DNA of 44,563 nucleotides from Hallella mizrahii (GTDB lineage: Bacteria > Bacteroidota > Bacteroidia > Bacteroidales > Bacteroidaceae): positions 1 to 44,563 of the forward strand of contig NZ_VUNG01000033.1 of assembly GCF_009695775.1 (NCBI RefSeq). The letters run 5' to 3'. Positions 16,952 to 24,273 of this stretch are shown here, piece after piece; the stretch's first letter is position 1; each line of letters starts with the position of its first letter. Below the pieces are notes generated by a model. That model saw nothing but the letters and a program-made list of their open reading frames with translations. It did not search any database and was not told where the DNA came from. A program made the position numbers and the translations under genes.

Positions 16952-17040
16952 GATAAAACCAGTGCACCTGTTAATTGTGATTTTCAGACTGCACTATAAA
17001 AGGAACTGATAGGGATTGCCTAAGCGACAATCCCTTTTTT
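16952..17040 (+). ncRNA. Candidate small RNA, about 89 nt
   Basis: The stretch runs from the expected start of the promoter at 16914-16945 to the end of an intrinsic terminator. It contains no ATG. It can form a first hairpin (AGTGCA 16961-16966 with TGCACT 16990-16995, extended by CTG/CAG inside), an A-rich linker, and a terminator hairpin (GGGATTG/CAATCCC) followed by six T. Promoter, structure and terminator are all on the same strand. It does not resemble 4.5S, 6S or tmRNA as far as I can see. Function unknown; it lies between the abiE operon and a GNAT gene. Confidence 0.6.
17012..17040 (+). terminator. Intrinsic terminator of the candidate small RNA
   Basis: Arms GGGATTG (17012-17018) and CAATCCC (17028-17034), 9-nt loop, then T6 (17035-17040). 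The T-run is only on the plus-strand side, so it ends plus-strand transcription. Confidence 0.8.
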
Positions 17041-17083
17041 CGTTATACAAAGTCTAGGTGAAAGATACTTCCCGTTTTGAAAG

Positions 17084-17365
17084 TCAACTTGCACTATTGA
17101 GTATATCCCCAAACTGCGGATGCCGATCATACCAAGCGGTAGCGAATGAGCAGACAGGCTTTACCTTCAGCCCCTTGCTGACAGCATAGTCGTTGGCGGC
17201 ACTGACAAGCACACCGCCAATGCCCATGCCCTTCTTGAAGGCATAGGTATGGTCAATACTCATGACGTTTCCGTCAAAAGAGAACTCCAGTCGGCCAACA
17301 ATTTCCTCACCATCAAAGACAAGCACCTTGCCGCCAGTATTCGTAGTCTCAATCTTTGTCTCCAT
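17084..17365 (-). CDS. Small GNAT-type acetyltransferase (COG2388-like), copy 2
   Basis: A 93-residue paralogue of the gene at 7703-7975: GKVLVFDGEEIVGRLEF, then DHTYAFKKGMGIGGVLVSA and VCSFATAWYDRHPQF. The frame is open to an earlier ATG at 17404 (MEILRKSRTFVSD, then the conserved start), so the protein could have 106 residues. I prefer 17365 because nucleotide similarity with copy 1 fades about 16-20 bp upstream of that codon. Both copies carry a -7-like TAnnTTTG 8 nt before the ATG, which may be coincidence or may mean a nearly leaderless transcript. Substrate unknown. Confidence 0.8.
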   Translation of the reverse strand: METKIETTNTGGKVLVFDGEEIVGRLEFSFDGNVMSIDHTYAFKKGMGIGGVLVSAANDYAVSKGLKVKPVCSFATAWYDRHPQFGDILNSAS

Positions 17366-17506
17366 ATCGGACACAAAGGTACGACTTTTCCTTAATATTT
17401 CCATCTTAGTATTGTTGATATTTCAAACATTGCGTAAGCGCAACAAAAGCTTGACTTCGCACCAGCCATAGACGTAAGGGTGAAGTGAAGCATTCAAGGG
17501 CTTGTT

Positions 17507-17573
17507 CGCAAGGCGTGTGGCGGAAGAAGTGTCGAAGTGCAACCGAGAAGCTTCTTCCGCCACTTGCCTTGCG
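17507..17573. repeat. Long inverted repeat (23-bp arms)
   Basis: Arms at 17507-17529 and 17551-17573 pair over 21 of 23 positions; the only mismatches are the two bases at the middle of CGCAAGGC-GTGTGGCGG. The loop is 21 nt. It begins 23 bp after the stop of the minus-strand array that starts at 26945, so it could be its terminator, though no T-run follows. It could also mark the left border of the mobile element. Confidence 0.75.
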
Positions 17574-17595
17574 CACTGATTACCTTCTCACAGGG

Positions 17596-18516
17596 CTACG
17601 CCTCGCCCAATTTCTCACCCATCTGTACGACTAAAGGCCGTGTAAGCTTATCCAGCCTCCAATTCTTGCCTTGAGCCAGTATGATGGGCTTCTTTCCTTT
17701 TTGCTCAACATACACATTTCCGTTGTCGTCGTAGCTGATATTCCCATGAGTAAGTTCCCAATAGCCAGAATTGCGAAAGATAATAGGCCGTATCTTCTTC
17801 AGAAAGTTCACCTGCTCCTGTGTGATAGAGTCCATCATCCGCAAGTAGTCGATGAACTGCTGCAGCGATGCGACACTGTCCTCCTCGAAGGCCGTCGAGA
17901 GAATGTCGAACTCCCCGAAGTCTCGGATCTGAATACTGTACCCACTCTGCCGTAGTACATCAAGGCCATAGCCGTTGATGAACATCCAGCTCACCGGTCC
18001 GTTAGTCGCATTCACATGCCCTGTCTGCCATCCGAAGACCTCGAAGAGCCGGTCGGCATCCTGCCCGACGGCCGCCCAACGCTTTGCATTCGGCTTGCCG
18101 CAAGGGAAGATGACGATATGTACGTCCTCCTCGCGCTTGGTCGCCTTGAGCAGGATATCAACGAGCTCGCGGTTCCAGTTCTCCATTTCCGTCCACTTCA
18201 GAGGATTGAAGCTCAGCTTCCATCTGATGAAGACATCAAGGATCTTGTCGTTGGCACCCTCCGCATAGTCGTCGAGGATTCCCAGCTGATTGTCCTTGTG
18301 CGCTGTGCCGTCCATGTCAGTGAACGACAGACCGTAGTCCTTCAGCAGCTTTCGCCACTGCTTGAACTCCTCCACGCTTTTGACCGACAGCAAGGCATCG
18401 TAAGCCTTCTTGAGCTCTTTGTATTGGAATCGCTCCGGGTTCTCGTCGTAGAATTCCAGAATTTCGATGAACTGCATTCTGAGCAGGTTCACCCACGTCA
18501 TGTTAAGTGTTTCCAT
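17596..18516 (-). CDS. Protein of unknown function in mobile-element array
   Basis: A 306-residue soluble protein without signal peptide or membrane segment. The first 110 residues are helical and charged (QYKELKKAYDALLSVKSVEE). The middle has VHIVIFPCGKPNAKRW, which could be a beta strand and loop, followed by WAAVGQDADRLFEVFG, and the end holds a WELTHGNISYDDNGNVYVEQ strand pair. I do not recognise a family. It is the last gene of the ten-gene minus-strand array, and its start is preceded by the CCAACTAATCA...ACTATGG leader seen before many genes here. Its function in transfer or establishment is unknown. Confidence 0.8.
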   Translation of the reverse strand: METLNMTWVNLLRMQFIEILEFYDENPERFQYKELKKAYDALLSVKSVEEFKQWRKLLKDYGLSFTDMDGTAHKDNQLGILDDYAEGANDKILDVFIRWKLSFNPLKWTEMENWNRELVDILLKATKREEDVHIVIFPCGKPNAKRWAAVGQDADRLFEVFGWQTGHVNATNGPVSWMFINGYGLDVLRQSGYSIQIRDFGEFDILSTAFEEDSVASLQQFIDYLRMMDSITQEQVNFLKKIRPIIFRNSGYWELTHGNISYDDNGNVYVEQKGKKPIILAQGKNWRLDKLTRPLVVQMGEKLGEA

Positions 18517-18564
18517 AGTAGTGTCTGATTAGTTGGTTTGACAGATGGTTGATTAGTCTGTGTC

Positions 18565-19062
18565 TCATGGTATCGGCAGTTCAAAGGACTTGTACACCTG
18601 CCTGCCCTCCTTGTCGATGAAGCACCACCGCTCCGTGCGGTACGGCAGTCCGGCAGCGTCAACACACTGATAGTCAATCTTCACCTTCCATCCGCTGAAC
18701 TCACCCTTCTTGTCGCCCTTCATGATGAGCGAGCGGATCTCCGCCATGCTTCGCATCTGACGCTCCGCAAGGCTGATGACATAGTGGTCGGCAGGATTGA
18801 AACGGCTCATGTTATCAGTGTGTTTCATGATGGTGTCCGTCACCACCTGCATCGTCCTGAGCATCCCCTTCACCTCGTCCTTGGTGAAGTAACCTGCCCC
18901 GAATGCCGAGTCCGGCTCCGAGACGGCAAGCACACGCAGCTGCTTGGGATCGTCCACGCTGAGTTCCAGGTTCTCCTTTGCCAGTTTCTTCATCTTCTCA
19001 CTGGAGTTGCCGCACGACATCAGCAGTGCGGCACCCATCAAAAGTAATAATGACTTCTTCAT
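18565..19062 (-). CDS. Putative lipoprotein of the mobile element
   Basis: A 165-residue protein starting MKKSLLLLMGAALLMSCGNS, a clear lipoprotein signal peptide with lipobox LLMSC (Cys17). The mature part is polar, with a helical centre (FTKDEVKGMLRTMQVVTDTI) and a C-terminal beta-rich part ending in WCFIDKEGRQVYKSFELP. No enzyme motif is seen. Position between the HU gene and the unknown gene suggests a conserved element protein; it might act in entry exclusion or envelope stability, but nothing in the sequence proves this. Confidence 0.8.
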   Translation of the reverse strand: MKKSLLLLMGAALLMSCGNSSEKMKKLAKENLELSVDDPKQLRVLAVSEPDSAFGAGYFTKDEVKGMLRTMQVVTDTIMKHTDNMSRFNPADHYVISLAERQMRSMAEIRSLIMKGDKKGEFSGWKVKIDYQCVDAAGLPYRTERWCFIDKEGRQVYKSFELPIP

Positions 19063-19074
19063 GTCAGAAAGGCT

Positions 19075-19368
19075 TTATCGTCCATACTTGAAGTTGTAGT
19101 TGGTCACGTTGCCGAAGGCCCTGAACTTCACCTTCTTTGTTGGCGGTGCGACGAACTCCTCACCCGTCTGCGGATTGCGACAGACACGTTCGCCGCGCTC
19201 CCTGACATAGAACTTCCCGAAATCGGGGATGATGACCTCCCCGTCCTCACGGAGAATGTCTGACACGGCACAGAGGAAGGCATCGACCGCCTTCTCCACT
19301 TCCTTGATGGAAAGGCCGGTCTCAAAGGCCGCCTTTCTCAGCAGTTTCTTCTTGTTCATAGTACTCAT
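19075..19368 (-). CDS. HU/IHF-family DNA-binding protein
   Basis: A 97-residue histone-like protein. The N-terminal helices (LLRKAAFETGLSIKEVEKAV, then DAFLCAVSDIL) and the beta-arm region (VIIPDFGKFYVRERGERVCR, NPQTGE) fit HU. The tip has NPQTGEEF, close to the NPxTG motif of HU proteins, followed by KKVKFRAF. Two starts are possible, ATG at 19368 or 19359 (MNKKKLL). Proteins like this bend DNA and are common on conjugative elements, where they can support recombination or replication. It ends 12 bp before the lipoprotein gene. Confidence 0.92.
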   Translation of the reverse strand: MSTMNKKKLLRKAAFETGLSIKEVEKAVDAFLCAVSDILREDGEVIIPDFGKFYVRERGERVCRNPQTGEEFVAPPTKKVKFRAFGNVTNYNFKYGR

Positions 19369-19408
19369 GTTATTGGTTAGAATGGTTTGTAATCAGTTGA
19401 ATGAATTC

Positions 19409-20125
19409 TCAGTTGTAGATGTTGTAGTCAGCCACAATCCGCTTGCGGTCATCAGACAGACGCAGGTAAGCCTTCGACAGCGAGCCCTTGTCGTCCATGA
19501 GCATCACCTCCTTCTTGGTAATGCCATCGGTCAGCAGTTCCCTCAGCTCATCCAGCGTCACCTCATGCCCACGGATATGCCGCCAGAGCGTAAGGTGGTA
19601 CGGCTCGCCGAGCTTCTCATGGCAGGAGCAGTTGAACGCCACCGGACTGACCATTACGTCCTCGCCGCACACAGGGCACTTGCCCACCACGGAGCTCAGC
19701 GACATGCCATAAACCTCACTCTCTACGAGCACAGCCGAGAAGATACGCCCCTGCGAGTTGAAGCAGCCGTCGAGCACTGTCGGATGTCCGTCAAGATAAG
19801 CCTCAATCTCATGAAGCAGGATAAAGCGGTGGCTGAGGATACCGTTGCAGTGCCACTTGCAAGCATCAGTTTTGTCGAAGTAATGCTCACAGAAGTACCC
19901 CTTGGAGGTAATCTTGATGCGACCTCCGCAGTGCGGACAACGGTGCTCCAGGTACTTGCCCTCCGGCACCACCATGAGCTTGTCACTCCCCACCTCAATA
20001 TGAGCGAGGTATTGTTTTCCCTTTCTGTCCTTGAATGTCAGGACACGGCTTTTGCCAGCGTCCTCCAGTTCCTTTCTGATTGCGTCCGTAATTTGTACGC
20101 CACGGATAGATTTCTTGTTTTCCAT
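19409..20125 (-). CDS. Zinc-ribbon protein related to topoisomerase IA C-terminal repeats
   Basis: A 238-residue protein with two cysteine-rich modules: CPHCGGRIKITSKGYFCEHY at about residues 79-98, and CPVCGEDVMVSPVAFNCSC near residue 160. After the second module comes EVTLDELRELLTDGITKKEV, the pattern found in the C-terminal repeats of plasmid topoisomerase III. There is no Toprim or active-site tyrosine domain, so it is not a topoisomerase by itself. It may bind single-stranded DNA beside an element-encoded enzyme. Lies upstream of the HU gene in the same array, with a 40-bp gap. Confidence 0.75.
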   Translation of the reverse strand: MENKKSIRGVQITDAIRKELEDAGKSRVLTFKDRKGKQYLAHIEVGSDKLMVVPEGKYLEHRCPHCGGRIKITSKGYFCEHYFDKTDACKWHCNGILSHRFILLHEIEAYLDGHPTVLDGCFNSQGRIFSAVLVESEVYGMSLSSVVGKCPVCGEDVMVSPVAFNCSCHEKLGEPYHLTLWRHIRGHEVTLDELRELLTDGITKKEVMLMDDKGSLSKAYLRLSDDRKRIVADYNIYN

Positions 20126-20235
20126 AGTTCTAAAAGTTGATTAATGATGATTATAATGATTAGTAGTTCTAATTGAATTGTTTCTGATTAGTAGTTGATA
20201 GTTAATGCGTTACAGCAAATAGTTAAAGGTTCTTG

Positions 20236-20316
20236 TGGCTAAAGATACTTCGTAGAAAGCTCTCCGCTACAGATACTTCATCGAGGACTCTCCACTACAG
20301 ATATTTCCAATCGAGT
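20236..20316. repeat. Degenerate tandem repeat, about 28-30 bp, three units
   Basis: Three consecutive units share CTACAGATACTTC-like cores (near 20237, 20266 and 20295) and CTCTCC spacers. The last unit covers the final codons and stop of the gene at 20295-21005. The two other units lie downstream of that stop, so they look like tandem copies of the gene's 3' end. Confidence 0.65.
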
Positions 20317-21005
20317 ATCAACCCGTCCACGATAGCCTTTCCCGACATCACCGTCGCCCACCCGTCCGGGTCGAGCCCGAACCAGAGGTCGTTCCACGAA
20401 TACGTCCTTATCTGCCACGCCAGCAACCACAGGTCCGTATTGATACTCTCCAGTCTTGTGACAATCTCGTTGGCCACATAGTAACGCTCCGCCGAGTTGA
20501 GCAGATTAACCTTGTGCTTCTCCGTCTTGCCGTCGGCATTCGTAACGTTATAGCTTCCTGAAGTGACCAGTTGCTTCATGAACGGATAGAGTGAAAGCAT
20601 CTGCGTGGTAGCATCCATTAGTTCGTCAGACACCAGCACGGCAATGGCAGTTCCTTTCAGATTGCCCGGTATCGACTTTCTGAGCAGAGCCATGTTCTTC
20701 GGTATCTTCACACCCACAAGTTCTGCGGCACGCTTGATCTGATAGATGTTCTGCATGGCACCCTGCGCATTCTGCAAGTAGCCCAGCATCTTGTTCTCCA
20801 AGGAGTGCATCCGCTCCATAGCCACAAATACACTGGCTTCCGAGGCTATAATTGCCTTCTGCGTCTTCTCACGCTTCTTGAACAAGTCCTTCAGTATCTT
20901 CGTTTGGGCTGCCACGGCACCGGTCAGGGCCGGGTCGGTCTGCTGGGCGAAGCCGCAGACGGAGCCGGACATGGCAAGCAACAGGCAAAGAATTTTTCTT
21001 TTCAT
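20295..21005 (-). CDS. Secreted protein, possible VirB5/TraI-like component
   Basis: A 236-residue protein with a signal peptide (MKRKILCLLLAMSGSVCGFA, cut near Q21). The mature part is helical, with IIASEASVFVAMERMHSLEN and YYVANEIVTRLESINTD. The C-terminal end, LWFGLDPDGWATVMSGKAIV followed by DGLILDWKYL, resembles the end of the tra-operon protein at 37361-38161 (VFFAIDPESWASVYQASNMV, DGIINDW). The two may be distant paralogues. It would act in the periplasm, perhaps at the transfer channel, although it is placed outside the tra operon. Moderately sure. Confidence 0.75.
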   Translation of the reverse strand: MKRKILCLLLAMSGSVCGFAQQTDPALTGAVAAQTKILKDLFKKREKTQKAIIASEASVFVAMERMHSLENKMLGYLQNAQGAMQNIYQIKRAAELVGVKIPKNMALLRKSIPGNLKGTAIAVLVSDELMDATTQMLSLYPFMKQLVTSGSYNVTNADGKTEKHKVNLLNSAERYYVANEIVTRLESINTDLWLLAWQIRTYSWNDLWFGLDPDGWATVMSGKAIVDGLILDWKYL

Positions 21006-21113
21006 CGTTCTTCGTTTGTTTAGGCCACGGTCGTCGCCGACGGTACGGACTTGAAAAGTTGGTGCCGTTGGTGACGCACCGTGGCCTTGTTAATAATTCC
21101 CAGTCGTTGGATT

Positions 21114-22340
21114 TCACATCTTAAAACTGCTCCTGCACTCATTTCGCTCGCGCAGCTCCGTCCTTATCCTTGCGAGATTCTCGTCCCGCTGGAACTTTGT
21201 CTTGAGCTGCAGAGCCTCCAAGGGCATGCCACGCACAACGTCATTCCAGTCCTTGTAGTTTACGGCCGGTTTGCGCACATCGATGCGGTCGGACAGCTTT
21301 ACATGCTTGCCCAACTCTTCAACAGAAGCTTTCCCCACTGGCATATCAAAGGCTTTTCCGTCCATCTCAAGTCGGAGATTATCTCCCATCTGTGTTACAG
21401 TGAGCCGCTTGCCGTCGAGCAATGCCGCCATCCTCATCCCGTATATGCGTCCCGGCAGGTCGTTGTCGAAGCAGTCCACGGCCTTTGCCATGTTGTAGTG
21501 ACGCATAAGCCCCGACACCTGTCCGTTGGACAGCGCACCGCCGACAGATACGAATGCCGAGTGCGCAAGGTCAATCTTTCCCTGGTTCGCCTGATAGAAC
21601 GCCATAGCGTCGTAGGCACTTTCCGCAAAGAACACATGCCGCACCATCTGGGGATTGTCCAGTGCCGAGTGGATGCCTGCCGTCCACACCGCCGTGGTCG
21701 AGTTCGTTCCTGCCGCCTTGCCCTTGAAACCGCGGTCGCCCCGCAGCTCATAGCCAGCCAAGTCAGAACTGAACCCCGGTTCACGGTAAGGAAAACCGAT
21801 CATCGGAAGCCCGTTCTTGTTCTTCTGGTCGGTCACGATAGCGATGTGCCGCTCGAACAACTGTACCGTCTCACGGCTGATGCCACGTTCCTCAAAGATT
21901 CCCATGGCATAGTCCATGTTCCTTGACAGAGGTTGGGAAGTGTAGCGTTTCGGATTGAACACCGTGTTTAGACTGCCGAGTCCACCACTATATCCACGGT
22001 CGTGGTTGTCCATGAGTGGCATATTGGCAAAGTCTGTCATCACCTTGCCGATGACCTCCCACTGGTTCCTGCCATAAATGTTGAAGCGTCCCAGGTTCTC
22101 ACCGATGAAGTCCACCACATCACCGCGCTTTCCCGAATTGCGGTGGAAGTACTTCTGCCGTTCCTTCTCCTGCGGATGTGATATGACAATGGTGTCGAGC
22201 TTCTCTCCCCTGCCGTCGGGCAGAATGAGTTCGATGTACCGTCCCACGCCCGCCTGTCTGTTGAGTTTGTAGCCAAGCGAGAAGGCAACATCGTCGATGC
22301 CCACTCTCGGCTTCATCTCTTGAAAAGATACGTAAGACAT
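21114..22340 (-). CDS. DUF3991/Toprim-domain protein (primase-like)
   Basis: A 408-residue protein from the ATG at 22340 (MSYVSFQEMKPRVGIDDVAF). The earlier in-frame start at 22403 has no leader support and is not used. The N-terminal part carries YFHRNSGKRGDVVDFIGENL, like the primase CHC2 region but without cysteines. The Toprim domain follows, with the acidic HVFFAESAYDAMAFYQ and KAVDCFDNDLPGRIYG motifs. Such proteins are common on Bacteroidetes conjugative elements and are thought to act in priming or DNA processing after transfer. The catalytic metal-binding Glu and DxD appear intact. Part of the minus-strand array. Confidence 0.85.
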   Translation of the reverse strand: MSYVSFQEMKPRVGIDDVAFSLGYKLNRQAGVGRYIELILPDGRGEKLDTIVISHPQEKERQKYFHRNSGKRGDVVDFIGENLGRFNIYGRNQWEVIGKVMTDFANMPLMDNHDRGYSGGLGSLNTVFNPKRYTSQPLSRNMDYAMGIFEERGISRETVQLFERHIAIVTDQKNKNGLPMIGFPYREPGFSSDLAGYELRGDRGFKGKAAGTNSTTAVWTAGIHSALDNPQMVRHVFFAESAYDAMAFYQANQGKIDLAHSAFVSVGGALSNGQVSGLMRHYNMAKAVDCFDNDLPGRIYGMRMAALLDGKRLTVTQMGDNLRLEMDGKAFDMPVGKASVEELGKHVKLSDRIDVRKPAVNYKDWNDVVRGMPLEALQLKTKFQRDENLARIRTELRERNECRSSFKM

Positions 22341-22431
22341 AGGCTTGTAGTTTGATGGTTTGTTAATGATTGAATAGTAGTTGCAGATACAATTCTGTTC
22401 CACAAAGACAGTTTAATGTAACTTTCAACGC

Positions 22432-23823
22432 TCACAATTTTAAGCCGTTACTCTCCTTGTTCTGTTGCTTCTGCTCACGTATCTCACGAACCTCTCCTGC
22501 GAACTTCCTTGCCACGGTATCATGCAGCATCTGGTCTTTCAGCTCACCCGTTGGCATCATCTCATATCTGATACCCGTAATCTTGCTGATGGGCTTCATG
22601 CCGAGGTCCTGACCCTCAAAGGTAGCCCGTACCGCATAGCCACCGTCCATCCGCTTGTAGATGGATGCACTGTCAAACTTCGCCGAGAGTGCGATGTCGT
22701 GCGGCTGCTGCCACTCCTGCTTGGCAATGTTGGCTTGCAGGTCCACCTTGCTCATGTTGGCAGACAGTATCGGACGCTCGCCAAGGGCAATCTTCTGCTC
22801 GTCAATCTTCTCCAAGATCATCTTCGAGGCCTTGTTCACGTCCGCCATGACCGAGACGATGAACTTTGGCTCCTCACGCAGGGCGTTAATCCAACCGTCC
22901 ATATAGGCGGCATTGTTGTTGAGGATGCGCTTGTCGAAGCCCAGCGTGTTGCCCACCATGGCAGCCGTTAGCTCCGCAACCAACTCCTCCTTTGCATACT
23001 TGGCATCACCGAACTTTGCACCCTTGTCACGGTTCAGTCGATTGGCAGTACCAGTGGAGTGCGTCATCTCGTGGAGGGCGGAAGAGTAATACTCCATACC
23101 ATCCTTGAAAATCTCCTCGGCATTCTTGCCAATATTGAATTGCTCTTTCATGGGAATGATGACCATATCACGCGCCGGAGAGTAGTATGCCCCATCTACG
23201 ATACGGTCGTTCTGTACCCTGCATATCCACTCCTGCCGCTCGAACATGCGGTCAAGGGCACGGTTTTCGTACATGCCCTGGGTGTCACGCAGCTGCGAGC
23301 CCTTGAAGCGGTCAACGATAGCATCGTACTTCTCCTTGTTCACCTCTTCCAGATTGGTTTGGTCAACGTTGAAGACGGAGAAGGCACGGAGGAACGGACG
23401 CACCTCGCACTTGGCCTGCTCGCCGCGGCTCATCTGCTTGTAGTCCGACTCGGCGACCCGCTTGCCACGCTCGTCCTTGATATTGAGGTCCCAGTAGATA
23501 ACAGGCATCGACTGCGCCCCCTTCTTGATACGGAGGTTCTCCTTCTGCGCCTGCATGAAAGTCATATAGACCGGCGTGCGGTAGGCGTTCATCGCCGTAT
23601 CCATCTGCAGGAAGAAAGAGTTCGTGCCCGAGTAGTTGCGACCGCTGAGGTTCTGCGGCATACCAAGCATCGTTCCCTTTCCGTTCGTCCATCCCTGCCG
23701 CCAGTCGGAAGCCTTCATCGACTTCATACGCTCGATCATTAGCGAGCAAAACTTGTCTATCGCCTTATCTCCGCTGTTCTTGTAGTCTGTTCCTTTCTTT
23801 GACTTGGAATCCTTGTTTTCCAT
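22432..23823 (-). CDS. ArdC-like antirestriction protein / zincin metalloprotease
   Basis: A 463-residue protein. The N-terminal half resembles the ArdC single-stranded-DNA-binding domain (LSGRNYSGTNSFFLQM, MTFMQAQKENLRIKKGAQSM). The C-terminal half is a zinc protease: HEMTH at residues 251-255, with the third ligand likely the Glu in AKEELVAELTAAMVG. ArdC proteins protect incoming DNA from restriction and bind the transferred strand (family knowledge). This fits a gene expressed early after conjugation. The last ~100 residues are variable and charged. A leader AACCAACTAAACTGAAACT precedes the ATG, as at other element genes. Confidence 0.88.
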   Translation of the reverse strand: MENKDSKSKKGTDYKNSGDKAIDKFCSLMIERMKSMKASDWRQGWTNGKGTMLGMPQNLSGRNYSGTNSFFLQMDTAMNAYRTPVYMTFMQAQKENLRIKKGAQSMPVIYWDLNIKDERGKRVAESDYKQMSRGEQAKCEVRPFLRAFSVFNVDQTNLEEVNKEKYDAIVDRFKGSQLRDTQGMYENRALDRMFERQEWICRVQNDRIVDGAYYSPARDMVIIPMKEQFNIGKNAEEIFKDGMEYYSSALHEMTHSTGTANRLNRDKGAKFGDAKYAKEELVAELTAAMVGNTLGFDKRILNNNAAYMDGWINALREEPKFIVSVMADVNKASKMILEKIDEQKIALGERPILSANMSKVDLQANIAKQEWQQPHDIALSAKFDSASIYKRMDGGYAVRATFEGQDLGMKPISKITGIRYEMMPTGELKDQMLHDTVARKFAGEVREIREQKQQNKESNGLKL

Positions 23824-23943
23824 AGTTTCAGTTTAGTTGGTTAGATGAGGGTAGTAGTCCCTCAGTCCGATGGCACAGCCTTCGGACTGAGGGCTGATAA
23901 TATTATGTGTCTTTCACGGTATCACTGTATCTCGGGAGATAGA

Positions 23944-24174
23944 TTATAAGAGCGCCTCTGCAAACTTCTCTGCAAAGTCGTTGCCTCCGTCATAGATATG
24001 GCTCTCTGCCTCTTCGAGATAGAGCTCAGCATTGTTGTCATCGGGCTCGATGCCGTGGTCGTCGCACCACTGCAGATAGGCCTTTCCGTGTTCACTGCGG
24101 AGTGCGAGCTCGCACCATCCTATCTTTCCTTCCTGCTTGAGTTGAATGAGTTCTTCGATTGTATTGTTCTGCAT
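23944..24174 (-). CDS. Small acidic protein of unknown function
   Basis: A 76-residue acidic protein (IGWCELALRSEHGKAYLQWC, then a run of Asp/Glu). It has no signal peptide or known motif. The composition, ATG with ACTATG-type leader and placement between the ArdC-like and three-module genes argue that it is real. An anti-restriction or anti-defence role is often suggested for small acidic proteins on conjugative elements, but nothing specific supports it here. Confidence 0.7.
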   Translation of the reverse strand: MQNNTIEELIQLKQEGKIGWCELALRSEHGKAYLQWCDDHGIEPDDNNAELYLEEAESHIYDGGNDFAEKFAEALL

Positions 24175-24273
24175 AGTTGTAAGTGTTAATGGTTGATGAT
24201 TGAATTGTTAAGAACTTGAAGTGATGAGTTGAACTTTAGCTGTTAGTTATTGCAAGACAGCATGTTATGTCAG

